This document shows positions 8,749 to 16,893 of a stretch of 64,000 nucleotides of DNA, one piece after another (the first letter of the stretch is position 1; every line of letters begins with the position of its first letter). The notes under the pieces are model-generated. The model saw only the letters and a program-made list of their open reading frames with translations, did no database searches and had not been told where the DNA came from. The translations under genes were made by a program, and so were the position numbers. The stretch lies in contig NZ_CP109444.1 of the NCBI RefSeq assembly GCF_036227225.1, positions 3,577,501 through 3,641,500 on the forward strand. The letters are read 5' to 3'. Source of the DNA: Streptomyces sp. NBC_01478. GTDB lineage: Bacteria; Actinomycetota; Actinomycetes; Streptomycetales; Streptomycetaceae.

Positions 8749-9566
8749 GCGCCATCGCCGTGAAGCCCGGCGCCGTCGCGTCGGACCCCCGTATCCCGCT
8801 GCGCAACCATCTGCGTCACACCGGCGCGCTGATCCGCCGCAATCTGCTGTGGATCCGGCAGGACCCGGAGTCGATGTTCGACGCCATCCTGTTCCCGGTC
8901 ATCTTCACGCTGCTGTTCGTGTACGTCTTCGGCGGCTCGATCGGGCAGTCGCTCGGCGGCGGGCAGGAGGCGTACGTGCAGTACGTCGTGCCCGGTCTGC
9001 TCGCCATGATGGGGATGAACATGGCCCAGGGGGTGGGCACCGGCTTCAACACCGACTTCCACACCGGGGTCATGGACCGGTTCCGGTCGCTGCCCATCGG
9101 GCGCGCCTCGGTGCTGATCGCCAAGATCTCGGTCGAGATGATGCGGATGCTGGTCGCGTCCGCCGTGCTGATGGTCGTCGGTGTCCTCGTCGGCTTCCAC
9201 ATCCACCACTGGTTCGGCATGTTCGCCGCGATCGGACTGTCCGCGGTGTTCGGCTCGGCCCTGATGTGGGTGTTCCTCACCCTCGGCGTGACCATGAAGA
9301 GCGCGCAGTCCGTGCAGGCCATGGGCTTCCTGGTGCTGATGCCGCTGCAGTTCGGCTCGTCGATCTTCGCGCCGACCGGGTCGATGCCGGGCTGGCTGCA
9401 GAACTTCACCGACTACAACCCGCTGTCCGCCCTGGCGGACGCTGCCCGCGGACTGATGGTGGGCGGCCCGGTCGCCCACGGCGTGTGGCTGACGCTGGCC
9501 TGGTCGGTGGGGCTCACCGCGGTGATGGCCCCGATCTCGATCTACAAGTTCCGCACCAAGACCTGA
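8745..9566 (+). CDS. ABC exporter permease, DrrB / ABC-2 type
   Basis: A 273-residue ABC-2 permease with six membrane helices, beginning at about residue 42 (SMFDAILFPVIFTLLFVYVF). It has the family loop GVMDRFRSLPIGR and the C-terminal MPGWLQNFTDYNPLSALADA segment. The start overlaps the ATPase stop (ATGA), giving strict translational coupling. It forms the membrane channel with the DrrA-like ATPase. The pair faces the SARP gene across a short hairpin. Confidence 0.93.
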   Translation: MSAIAVKPGAVASDPRIPLRNHLRHTGALIRRNLLWIRQDPESMFDAILFPVIFTLLFVYVFGGSIGQSLGGGQEAYVQYVVPGLLAMMGMNMAQGVGTGFNTDFHTGVMDRFRSLPIGRASVLIAKISVEMMRMLVASAVLMVVGVLVGFHIHHWFGMFAAIGLSAVFGSALMWVFLTLGVTMKSAQSVQAMGFLVLMPLQFGSSIFAPTGSMPGWLQNFTDYNPLSALADAARGLMVGGPVAHGVWLTLAWSVGLTAVMAPISIYKFRTKT

Positions 9567-9584
9567 CCCGGCCGTGCGCCTCAC

Positions 9585-9611
9585 CGGGCGGTACGGCTCA
9601 CGGGCCGCCCG
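9585..9611. terminator. bidirectional hairpin between drrB-like gene and SARP gene
   Basis: CGGGCGG (9585-9591) pairs with CCGCCCG (9605-9611) around a 13-nt loop in the 66-bp gap between two converging genes. There is no T-run, as is common for high-GC terminators. Confidence 0.5.
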
Positions 9612-9632
9612 TCCCACCGGGTTCGCGTCGGC

Positions 9633-12600
9633 TCACACCAGGGCGGCAGCCTCCTTCGCGGAGAGGCTGTCGCCTTCGGCGTACTCGGCCACGTACGACT
9701 CGTAGACCGCGTCGCCGAGCACGGCGCGCGCCCGCTCCTCGGCCCGGCGGTACACCTCGCTCTCCACGGACGCCCTGACGTGCCCGGGCGGCAGCAGCGC
9801 CAGCGCCGCGACGAGGCAGCGGACGCCGTCCCGGACCCGGCTGCCGCCGTCGAGTTCGGCGAGGACGACCGCGGCGATCCCCAGGTACAGCGAGGTCATG
9901 CTCGGGGCGATGGCCTCGGACAGCGGGTCACCGGCCCGCTCCAGCGCTCTGCGGACCTTGTCCAGGGACTCCTGGTAATTGCCGTCGACCGCCTCCACCC
10001 ACGCCTCCGAGCCGAGGATGAACGCGTCGAAGACCACGAAGTGGGAGATCGAGAACTCCTCGCGCAGCAGCCGCAACTCCTCGCGTGCCTCCTCGACCCG
10101 GCCGGTCATGGCGAGCCGGCTCGCGAGGAACATCCGGGCGGCGGGCATCGCCTCGCTGCCCTGGCCGTGCTGCTGCTCGATCACCTCGCGCAGCAGGCGC
10201 TCGCCCCGCTCCACCTCGCCGGCCTCGATGAGCGCGCTCCCCAGCCGGGCTCCGAGTACGGCCACCTGGCCGTGGGCGCCGAGCCGTTCGGCCTGTTCGA
10301 TCGCGGCCTCGTAGTCGAGGGCGGCCAGTTCGTAGTCACCGGTGCGTTCCCGGGCCTCGGCGCGGGCGGAGAGCGCCTCGGCGACGCCCCAGGTGTCGCC
10401 GAGGCGGCGGAAGATCTCCAGCGACTCGTCGGCGTCCCGGGCCGCGTCGCCCGCCCAGTCGGTGCGGTTGGCGAGCATGTTGGCGCGCATCTGGAGGGTG
10501 GTGGCCAGCTCCCACTCCATGCCGGGGTTGGAGCGGCAGGTGTGGACATCGGCGTCGAGGATCGCGGGCAGCCGCTCCACGCTGCCGCTCAGCAGCACGG
10601 CGAAGAACCAGAACATGCCGGGCATACGGCAGGTCTGCGGCAGGCCCGGTTCGTAGACCTCGGAGATGACCCGCAGCTTCTCCTTCGCGGACGGCACCTC
10701 CCAGGCGTCCAACTCCGTGTCCATACAGGCCAGATGGGCGAGATGGAGGCCGCGCCGGGCCTCGGTGAGGAGTTCTCCGGTGAGCGGGGGCGCGACGTCG
10801 GTGCAGCGCTCCCAGACCGGGGCGGCGCGCCGGACGGGGGCGGCGAAGGGGTCCGGCCCCAGGGCCATGACCTCGACACACCAGTTACGGGCCTCCATGC
10901 GGACGTCGCGCATGTGCCAGTACCAGGTCAGCGACAGGACGAGGCAGATCGCCTCCTGTTCGTCGCGCTCGGCGACGGCGTGCCGCAGGGCGGTGCGGAG
11001 GTTCTCGTACTCCAGCTCCAGTCGTGCCACGGCGGCGAGTTGGCCGGGGCCGCGCAGCAACGGGTCGGTGGTGCGGGCGAGTTCGCGGTAGTACGTCAGA
11101 TGGGCGCGCGCGGCGCGTGGGCGCCGGCCGGCCTCGTCGAGCCGTTCCCCCGCGTACTCGGCGACGGTCTCCAGGAGCCGGTAGCGCATCTCCCCGTCGC
11201 CCGAAGGGGCGGCCACCACAAGGGACTTGTCGACCAGCGAGCCGAGCGTCTCGAACGCGAAGGGCCCGCACACGGCCTCGGCGGCGGCGAGGTCGCAGCC
11301 GCCGGCGAAGACGGACAGGGTGGTCAGCACGTCCCGTTCGTCCGCGTCGAGCAGGTCCCAGGACCAGTCGACGACGGCCCGCAGGGTCTGCTGGCGGGGC
11401 AGGAGCGTACGGCTGCCCGACGTGAGCAGCCGGAAGCGGTCGTCGAGCCGGTCGGCGATCTGACGCGGCGTCAACATCCGTAGCCGGGCGGCCGCCAGCT
11501 CGATGGCCAGCGGCATCCCGTCGAGCCGCCGGCAGATCTCGGCGCAGGCCTCGGGGTCGTCCTCCACCGTGAACCCCGGCCGGGCGGCGGCCCCGCGGTC
11601 GGCGAGCAGCCGGAGCGCGACGGGGTCGGGCAGCGGCTCCACCGGGCGCAGCAACTCCCCCGGTACGCCCAGGGGTTCGCGGCTGGTGGCGAGCACGGTC
11701 AGTTCGGGGCAGCGCTCCAGCAGGGCTTCCACGAGGCGGGCGGCGGCGTCCACGACGTGCTCGCAGTTGTCGAGGACGATCAGCATCCGGCGCCGGCCGC
11801 AGTGCTCCGCGAGCCGCTCCAGCGGGTCGTCGTGCCGATCGCCCCCGGCGGCCCGGATCGCCTCGGCGCCGGCGCCGTACATCACGGTCTCGCGCGCGCC
11901 GACCGCGGTGAGCACGGCCGTCGCCACGGCGTCGGGGGCGTCGACGGGGGCGAGTTCGGCCAGCCACACCCCGTCCCGCGCCGCGTCCCGCACCCCTTCC
12001 GCCGCCTCCTGCGACAGCCGCGTCTTCCCGGCCCCGCCGGGCCCGAGCAGCGTCACCAGCCGGGCGGCGGCGAGATCTCCCCGGATGACGTCGATGTCGG
12101 CCTCCCGGCCGACGAAGGAGGTGAGGCGGGCGCGGAGGTTGCCGGGAGGCCGGGCGGCCTGGGGTGAGGGAGCGGGGAGGGACGGGGCGGGGGCGCCCGT
12201 GTCGGTCCCGGGGCCGCGGCGATCGGCGGCGCCGTACCCACCGTCGTCAGCGGGGCTGAGCAACTCCCCGTGCAGCGCCCGCAGTTCGGGGCCGGGGTCG
12301 GAGCCGAGGCGGTCTGCCAGGAGTTGTCGTACGTCCTCGTAGGCGGCCAGTGCCTCCGCCGTGCGGCCCGTCGCGCGCAGGGCTTTGAGGCGGAGGGACT
12401 GGAGGGGTTCGTCGAGGGGGTGGGTGTCGCACAGGGCGGTCAGTTCGGGGAGGGCGGTGTCCGCGTCGTCGAGGGCCAGGGCCGCTGTCAGGCGGGCGCG
12501 GCGGGCGTCCAGGTGGCGGGCCGCCCAACGGGCCGCTTCCGCCGTGCGGTCGGGGAGGTCCGTGAGGGGCGGGCCGGTCCACAGGGCCAGGGCGTCGTCC

Positions 12601-12977
12601 AGGGCTTCCGCCGCCTTCGCCGCGTTGCCGTCGGCCAGCGCGCGCAGCCCCTCCCCCGTCAGCCGCTCGAAACGGTGCAGGTCGATGTCGTCGGGGGCGG
12701 CGGCGAGCCGGTAGCCGCTCTCCGCCGAGGTGATCGCGTCGGCGCCGAGCGCCCGGCGCAGCCTGCCCACCAGCGCCTGGAGCGCGGCGTGCGCGTCGGC
12801 GGGCGGGTCGGCGCCCCACACCTCGTCCACCAGAACGCCCGCGGGCACCGGCCGGCCGGGCCGCAGGGCGAGCACCGTGAGCAGGGCGCGCAGCCGTGCC
12901 CCGCCGACCGGGACGGGGGTGCCGTCGGAGCGGAGTGCCTGGGTGGTGCCGAGAATGCGATAGCGCACGGGGTCCAT
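9633..12977 (-). CDS. large SARP/AfsR-type transcriptional regulator
   Basis: A 1114-residue regulator. An OmpR-like winged helix covers residues 1-90 (LRALLTVLALRPGRPV, VGRLRRALG), then the bacterial transcriptional activation domain to about 240. After a Pro/Ala linker comes an NB-ARC ATPase with P-loop GPGGAGKT near 312, Walker B LIVLDNCEH, and GMPLAIELAAARLR. A TPR-like C-terminus starts at about 640. This is the AfsR-class architecture (AfsR itself is about 990 aa). Such proteins bind 11-bp-spaced heptamers and activate transcription. It points toward the DrrAB-like exporter, whose promoter carries just such repeats. The ATG at 12977 has only weak AGAGA upstream. Confidence 0.92.
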   Translation of the reverse strand: MDPVRYRILGTTQALRSDGTPVPVGGARLRALLTVLALRPGRPVPAGVLVDEVWGADPPADAHAALQALVGRLRRALGADAITSAESGYRLAAAPDDIDLHRFERLTGEGLRALADGNAAKAAEALDDALALWTGPPLTDLPDRTAEAARWAARHLDARRARLTAALALDDADTALPELTALCDTHPLDEPLQSLRLKALRATGRTAEALAAYEDVRQLLADRLGSDPGPELRALHGELLSPADDGGYGAADRRGPGTDTGAPAPSLPAPSPQAARPPGNLRARLTSFVGREADIDVIRGDLAAARLVTLLGPGGAGKTRLSQEAAEGVRDAARDGVWLAELAPVDAPDAVATAVLTAVGARETVMYGAGAEAIRAAGGDRHDDPLERLAEHCGRRRMLIVLDNCEHVVDAAARLVEALLERCPELTVLATSREPLGVPGELLRPVEPLPDPVALRLLADRGAAARPGFTVEDDPEACAEICRRLDGMPLAIELAAARLRMLTPRQIADRLDDRFRLLTSGSRTLLPRQQTLRAVVDWSWDLLDADERDVLTTLSVFAGGCDLAAAEAVCGPFAFETLGSLVDKSLVVAAPSGDGEMRYRLLETVAEYAGERLDEAGRRPRAARAHLTYYRELARTTDPLLRGPGQLAAVARLELEYENLRTALRHAVAERDEQEAICLVLSLTWYWHMRDVRMEARNWCVEVMALGPDPFAAPVRRAAPVWERCTDVAPPLTGELLTEARRGLHLAHLACMDTELDAWEVPSAKEKLRVISEVYEPGLPQTCRMPGMFWFFAVLLSGSVERLPAILDADVHTCRSNPGMEWELATTLQMRANMLANRTDWAGDAARDADESLEIFRRLGDTWGVAEALSARAEARERTGDYELAALDYEAAIEQAERLGAHGQVAVLGARLGSALIEAGEVERGERLLREVIEQQHGQGSEAMPAARMFLASRLAMTGRVEEAREELRLLREEFSISHFVVFDAFILGSEAWVEAVDGNYQESLDKVRRALERAGDPLSEAIAPSMTSLYLGIAAVVLAELDGGSRVRDGVRCLVAALALLPPGHVRASVESEVYRRAEERARAVLGDAVYESYVAEYAEGDSLSAKEAAALV

Positions 12978-13191
12978 TGTCTCTGGTGGCGACGGAAGCG
13001 GTCACGGGGTTGGGACGGCGCGGCGCCGGGCACGGGCCCGCCCCGGAGGGGTGACGGGGTCGTAGAACGCGTGCCAGAGTCCCATGTCCCCACCTTCCCC
13101 GGAACCGACCACCGCCCGCGAGACGTTTTCCCCTCGGGCCCGGTACCGTCGGGCTTCGCGTCCACCGACCCCCAGCAGGGAGCCCTCCCCC

Positions 13192-13992
13192 ATGACCGCC
13201 ACCACCACCCGCCCGAGCGACCGGCGGATCAGTCCCGTCTTCCTCGGGATCCTGGCCGTCACGGCGGTGACCGGCTGGGCCACCTGGACCGGGTTCGCCG
13301 AGCAGCCGGGCGTCGCCGTGTTCCTGTTCGTGACGGCGGCCTGGATCGTCTCCCTGTGTCTGCACGAGTACGCGCACGCCCGCACCGCCCTGCACAGCGG
13401 TGACATCTCGGTCGGCTCGAAGGGCTACCTCACCCTCAACCCGCTGAAGTACACGCACGCGCTGCTCAGCATCGTGCTCCCGGTGATCTTCGTGATCATG
13501 GGCGGCATCGGTCTGCCCGGCGGCGCGGTGTTCATCGAGCGCAACCGGATCCAGGGCCGGTGGAAGCACAGCCTGATCTCGGCGGCGGGGCCGCTGACGA
13601 ACGTGCTGTTCGCGGCGGTCTGCACCGCGCCGTTCTGGCTGCACTCGCTCGACGGGGTGCCGCTGGACTTCCGGTTCGCGCTGGCGTTCCTCGCGCTGCT
13701 CCAGGTCACGGCCGCGCTGCTGAACTTCCTGCCGGTGCCGGGCCTGGACGGCTACGGCGTGATCGAGCCCTGGCTGTCGTACAACGTGAAGCGGCAGGTG
13801 GAGCCGTTCGCGCCGTTCGGCCTGCTGTTCGTGTTCGCGCTGCTGTGGGTGCCGTCGATCAACACGTACTTCTTCGATGTGATCGACGCGATCCTGCGGG
13901 GCCTCGGCATCAGCGACCTGGAGACCTACTGCGGACAGAACCTCTACCGCTTCTGGCAGGGCACCAACGAGTTCTGCTCGATCAGCCAGTGA
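13192..13992 (+). CDS. M50-family intramembrane metalloprotease (site-2 protease type)
   Basis: A 266-residue polytopic membrane protein. Zinc motif HEYAH is at residues 58-62, and the second motif LDG (185-187, in NFLPVPGLDGYG) supplies the third ligand within the membrane. About six helices. ATG 13192 has GGGAG 10 nt upstream; the longer frame is Pro/Ser/Arg-rich and non-coding in style. Family members cleave transmembrane substrates such as anti-sigma factors. No such substrate is adjacent, and there is no PDZ domain. It is divergent from the SARP gene, and its last 11 bp overlap the next gene on the other strand. Confidence 0.88.
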   Translation: MTATTTRPSDRRISPVFLGILAVTAVTGWATWTGFAEQPGVAVFLFVTAAWIVSLCLHEYAHARTALHSGDISVGSKGYLTLNPLKYTHALLSIVLPVIFVIMGGIGLPGGAVFIERNRIQGRWKHSLISAAGPLTNVLFAAVCTAPFWLHSLDGVPLDFRFALAFLALLQVTAALLNFLPVPGLDGYGVIEPWLSYNVKRQVEPFAPFGLLFVFALLWVPSINTYFFDVIDAILRGLGISDLETYCGQNLYRFWQGTNEFCSISQ

Positions 13993-14152
13993 CCGACCTG
14001 CCGCGCTTCAGGTAGTACCAGCACATGTTGGACGAGAGGCCGGCGAGCAGCACCCACACGATCCCGAGCAGGCTGCCCTCCACGAAGGAGACGACCGCCG
14101 CGGCCACGGCGAGCAGGCAGACGACGAGGGCGTAGAGGGCGAGGCGGGGCAT
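13982..14152 (-). CDS. small membrane protein, two TM helices (56 aa)
   Basis: A 56-residue protein made almost only of two membrane helices (about 5-23 and 28-46), with a basic C-terminus YYLKRGRSVTG. AGGAG stands 9 nt before ATG 14152, which supports real translation. Its stop lies inside the convergent M50 protease gene (11-bp overlap). Function unknown. A partner or substrate of the neighbouring protease is possible but is only an inference from position. Confidence 0.6.
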   Translation of the reverse strand: MPRLALYALVVCLLAVAAAVVSFVEGSLLGIVWVLLAGLSSNMCWYYLKRGRSVTG

Positions 14153-14223
14153 GGGATCGGCTCCTGTCGGCAGAACAGATGGGGACACTGGCGGGTCGGT
14201 CGCCACCAGTGTCCCCCACGCGC

Positions 14224-14964
14224 TCAGACGTCCGTGACGCGCAGTCCCGCGTGTGCCTTGTAGCGGCGGTTGACGGAGATCAGGTTCGCGACCAGGGACT
14301 CCACCTGGTGGGCGTTGCGCAGCCGGCCTGCGAAGACACCGCGCATGCCGGGGATACGGCCGGCCAGCGCCTGCACGATCTCGACGTCGGCGCGCTCCTC
14401 GCCCAGCACCATGACGTCCGTGTCGATCTCGGCGATCTCCGTGTCCATGAGCAGTACGGCCGACAGGTGGTGGAAGGCGGCGGCCACACGGGAGTCGGGC
14501 AGCAGGGCGGCGGCCTGTTCGGCGGCGCTGCCCTCCTCCGGCTTCAGCGCGTAGGCGCCCTTCTTGTCGAAGCCGAGCGGGTTGACGCAGTCGACGACGA
14601 GCTTGCCGGCCAGTTCCTCGCGCAGTGACTCCAGCGTCTTGCCGTGGCCGTCCCAGGGCACGGCGACGATCACGATGTCGCTGCGGCGCGCGGTCTCGGC
14701 GTTGTCGGCGCCCTCGACGCCGTGGCCGAGTTCGTCGGCGGCGGCCTGCGCGCGGTCGGCGGCGCGGGAACCGATGATCACCTTCTGGCCGGCCTTGGCG
14801 AGCCGGTAGGCGAGGCCCTTGCCCTGCGGCCCGGTCCCGCCGAGCACGCCGACGACCAGTCCGGAGACGTCGGGGAGGTCCCACGGGTCCTTGGCGGGGG
14901 CCTTCGCGGGGGCGGTCCCGGAGGCCGTCGCGGGGGTCTGTGCAGCACTGTCGGTAGAGGTCAT
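14224..14964 (-). CDS. npdG: F420-dependent NADP reductase (F420H2:NADP oxidoreductase)
   Basis: Exchanges hydride between reduced coenzyme F420 and NADP. The 246-residue protein has a 25-residue Ala/Pro-rich leader. A Rossmann fold follows with VGVLGGTGPQGKGLAYRLA and the NADP-phosphate site IIGSRAADRA, then VDCVNPLGFDKKGAY and the C-terminal AHQVESLVANLISVNRRYK block typical of FNO proteins. Cytoplasmic. F420 supply supports many Streptomyces redox enzymes. A TAAAGT -10 box only 6 nt before the ATG predicts a leaderless message. Confidence 0.9.
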   Translation of the reverse strand: MTSTDSAAQTPATASGTAPAKAPAKDPWDLPDVSGLVVGVLGGTGPQGKGLAYRLAKAGQKVIIGSRAADRAQAAADELGHGVEGADNAETARRSDIVIVAVPWDGHGKTLESLREELAGKLVVDCVNPLGFDKKGAYALKPEEGSAAEQAAALLPDSRVAAAFHHLSAVLLMDTEIAEIDTDVMVLGEERADVEIVQALAGRIPGMRGVFAGRLRNAHQVESLVANLISVNRRYKAHAGLRVTDV

Positions 14965-14970
14965 GGGCCG

Positions 14971-14976
14971 ACTTTA
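14971..14976 (-). promoter_or_regulatory. -10 box of npdG, leaderless
   Basis: TAAAGT (TANNNT consensus) is followed by 6 nt and then the ATG at 14964, so transcription should start at or next to the A of the start codon. No Shine-Dalgarno sequence is present. Confidence 0.5.
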
Positions 14977-15001
14977 CGTCCGCCTCCGCACCCGTATCGG
15001 G

Positions 15002-16093
15002 TCAGGTGAGGTCCGTCACGGGCACCCGCCGGAAGGTGATCGTCTCGTACGGCCCGAAGTCGCCGGTCTCGTAGAGGAGGCCGACCGTGTCGTCGTCGAC
15101 GCGTACGAGGTCGGAGTAGGCGGCGGGCAGGCCGTCGACCGTGTGCACCGGGCGCCAGGTGGTGCCGTCGTCGGTGGAGGCGCGCAGGGTCAGCAGGGCG
15201 CGGGCGGCCGGGTCGCCGGGGCCGGAGTACACCAGCACGTCGGGGTCGCGGAGTTGCAGGACGCCGGCCTCGCAGATCGGGGCGACGAGGCCGGCCTGCG
15301 GGCGGAAGGGCTTGACGAGCGTCCTCCCGCCGTCCGCCGAGTACGCGTCGGCGCGGTTGCCGGGGGACGGCGAGTCGTTGCGGGTGTTGAAGTAGACGCG
15401 CCCGTCCGGGAGTTCGGCGGCGGTGGTCTCGTTGCAGTTGACGTAGCCGTCCGCGTTCTCGTCGACGTAGCCGAGGTACCAGGTCTCGCCCTGGTCGTCG
15501 CTGAGCAGGCAGTGGCCGCTGTTGTACTTGGCCTCGTTCCCCACGTCCTTGCCGGTCGGCGGGATCGTGTGGTTGGCGGCGACGACCACACGGCCGGTGC
15601 TCAACTGGATCGCGTGCCCGGGCGTGGTGGCGTACCAGCGCCACTCGGGCTTCTTCACCTGCTCGGTGATCTCCTTCGAACTCGACCAGGTGACGCCGTC
15701 GTCGTCGCTGTACCGCACCCAGATCCGCCGTCCGTCGGCCGGTGTCACCTGGCCGCGCAGGATGGCGTCCTCGGTGGCGTCGGCGGTCGAGCGGACGTAG
15801 ACGAGCAGGACGCGGCCGGTGTCGAGGACGACGGGGGCGGGATTGCCCGCGAGGTGGGGGCCGTTGGTGGCGGCGGCGGTGAGCGGGCCCCAGGTGCGGC
15901 CGCCGTCCGTGGAGCGCCGCAGGACGATCTCGATGTGGCCGTGGTCGCTCGCGGAGTCGACCCGTCCCTCGCAGAACGCCAGGAGGGTGCCGGCGCGGGA
16001 GACCACGATCGCCGGGATCCGGTAACTCGCGTAGCCCCCTTCACCCGCCACGAAGGGGACGGTGACGTCTGTGGCTGCTGCGTTTTCTGTCAT
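15002..16093 (-). CDS. exo-alpha-sialidase / BNR-repeat glycosidase without signal peptide
   Basis: A 363-residue six-bladed propeller of the GH33 type. The YRIP motif near residue 22 supplies the first catalytic arginine. Asp-box repeats S-x-D-x-G-x-T-W are seen as STDGGRTW, SDDDGVTW, SDDQGETW and STDDGTTW. ATG 16093 has AAGGAG 7 nt upstream; the longer frame is not protein-like. No signal peptide or membrane helix follows, so the enzyme should be cytoplasmic, unlike most secreted sialidases. Substrate could be a sialic, KDN or other nonulosonic acid glycoside brought into the cell. No uptake or catabolic genes are adjacent. Confidence 0.85.
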   Translation of the reverse strand: MTENAAATDVTVPFVAGEGGYASYRIPAIVVSRAGTLLAFCEGRVDSASDHGHIEIVLRRSTDGGRTWGPLTAAATNGPHLAGNPAPVVLDTGRVLLVYVRSTADATEDAILRGQVTPADGRRIWVRYSDDDGVTWSSSKEITEQVKKPEWRWYATTPGHAIQLSTGRVVVAANHTIPPTGKDVGNEAKYNSGHCLLSDDQGETWYLGYVDENADGYVNCNETTAAELPDGRVYFNTRNDSPSPGNRADAYSADGGRTLVKPFRPQAGLVAPICEAGVLQLRDPDVLVYSGPGDPAARALLTLRASTDDGTTWRPVHTVDGLPAAYSDLVRVDDDTVGLLYETGDFGPYETITFRRVPVTDLT

Positions 16094-16198
16094 GAGGTGG
16101 CTCCTTGTGCGGCCGATGAGCCCGCACCATCCCCAAGTTGGGCGAATTCGTGGTGAACTCCGCGTCACGAACGGCCGGTTGCGGCAGGATGCTCGGCC

Positions 16199-16801
16199 AT
16201 GGACGCCGTACGGGTCGCGCTGCTGCGTGAAGTGCTCGCCGGGACCGAGTGGTTGGGGGCCACGCGACGGTTCGCGGGGGTGCTGCGCGGGTCCGTCGTG
16301 TCGCACGGTGGTGGACTGCTGCTAGTGGGCACGCCCGCGTACGAGCCGTGGCATCTCGCGGCGCACCTCGTCGACGAGGCCGCCTGGTCGGGCACGCCGG
16401 AGCTGGCTCCGACTCTCGTACGGCATGGCGCGCGCCCCTCCGATCCGGCCCATCTGGCCGTCGGGCTGGGCCGGATCGAGGCGGCCCGGCGGGGTGAGAC
16501 GTTGCTCGTCGTGTCACCCGAGGGGCCCGGTGACCCGCTTCTGGAGCGGGTGCACGACGCCCGGCGGGCCGGGGCGACCGTTCTCGCGCTGGGCTCCTCG
16601 GACCGTGAACTGGGGTCCCTGGCCCACGAGTCGCTCGCCGTACCGGAGGGCACGGATCTGGACCTGGACACCGTGCAGCACCTGGTGAGCGCGGCGGCCG
16701 GGGAGAATGTGGTGCCGGTGGCGCGGGGGCGACGGCGATTCCGGGACCGGTTGTCGTGGCTGAGCGAACAGTTGACGGCACCGCCGGCCGCCCGTTGGTA
16801 G
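16199..16801 (+). CDS. conserved-type hypothetical protein, SIS-like
   Basis: A 200-residue protein of alpha/beta character. The middle (LLVVSPEGPGDPLLERVHDARRAG followed by ATVLALGSS) resembles the sugar-isomerase (SIS) fold pattern of a beta strand, a phosphate-binding turn and a second strand, but no full SIS motif is clear. ATG 16199 has no strong ribosome site; CAGGAT 8 nt upstream could be a -10 of a near-leaderless message. It is divergent from the sialidase by 105 bp, so a link with sugar handling is possible but unproven. Confidence 0.6.
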   Translation: MDAVRVALLREVLAGTEWLGATRRFAGVLRGSVVSHGGGLLLVGTPAYEPWHLAAHLVDEAAWSGTPELAPTLVRHGARPSDPAHLAVGLGRIEAARRGETLLVVSPEGPGDPLLERVHDARRAGATVLALGSSDRELGSLAHESLAVPEGTDLDLDTVQHLVSAAAGENVVPVARGRRRFRDRLSWLSEQLTAPPAARW

Positions 16802-16851
16802 TTTTCCCACCCGCCCACCGGTCTCGGTCAGTTGACAGGTGGGCGAGAAAA
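16802..16851 (+). terminator. terminator-like hairpin after the SIS-like gene
   Basis: CGCCCACC (16812-16819) pairs with GGTGGGCG (16838-16845), and the outer TTTTC/GAAAA can extend the stem. Related GTCTCGGT-containing sequence stands near 1510 and 34460 at other gene ends. Confidence 0.5.
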
Positions 16852-16893
16852 GCGGTTGCCCGAGCCGACGTGTCCCGGTGATCGTGGCGGATT

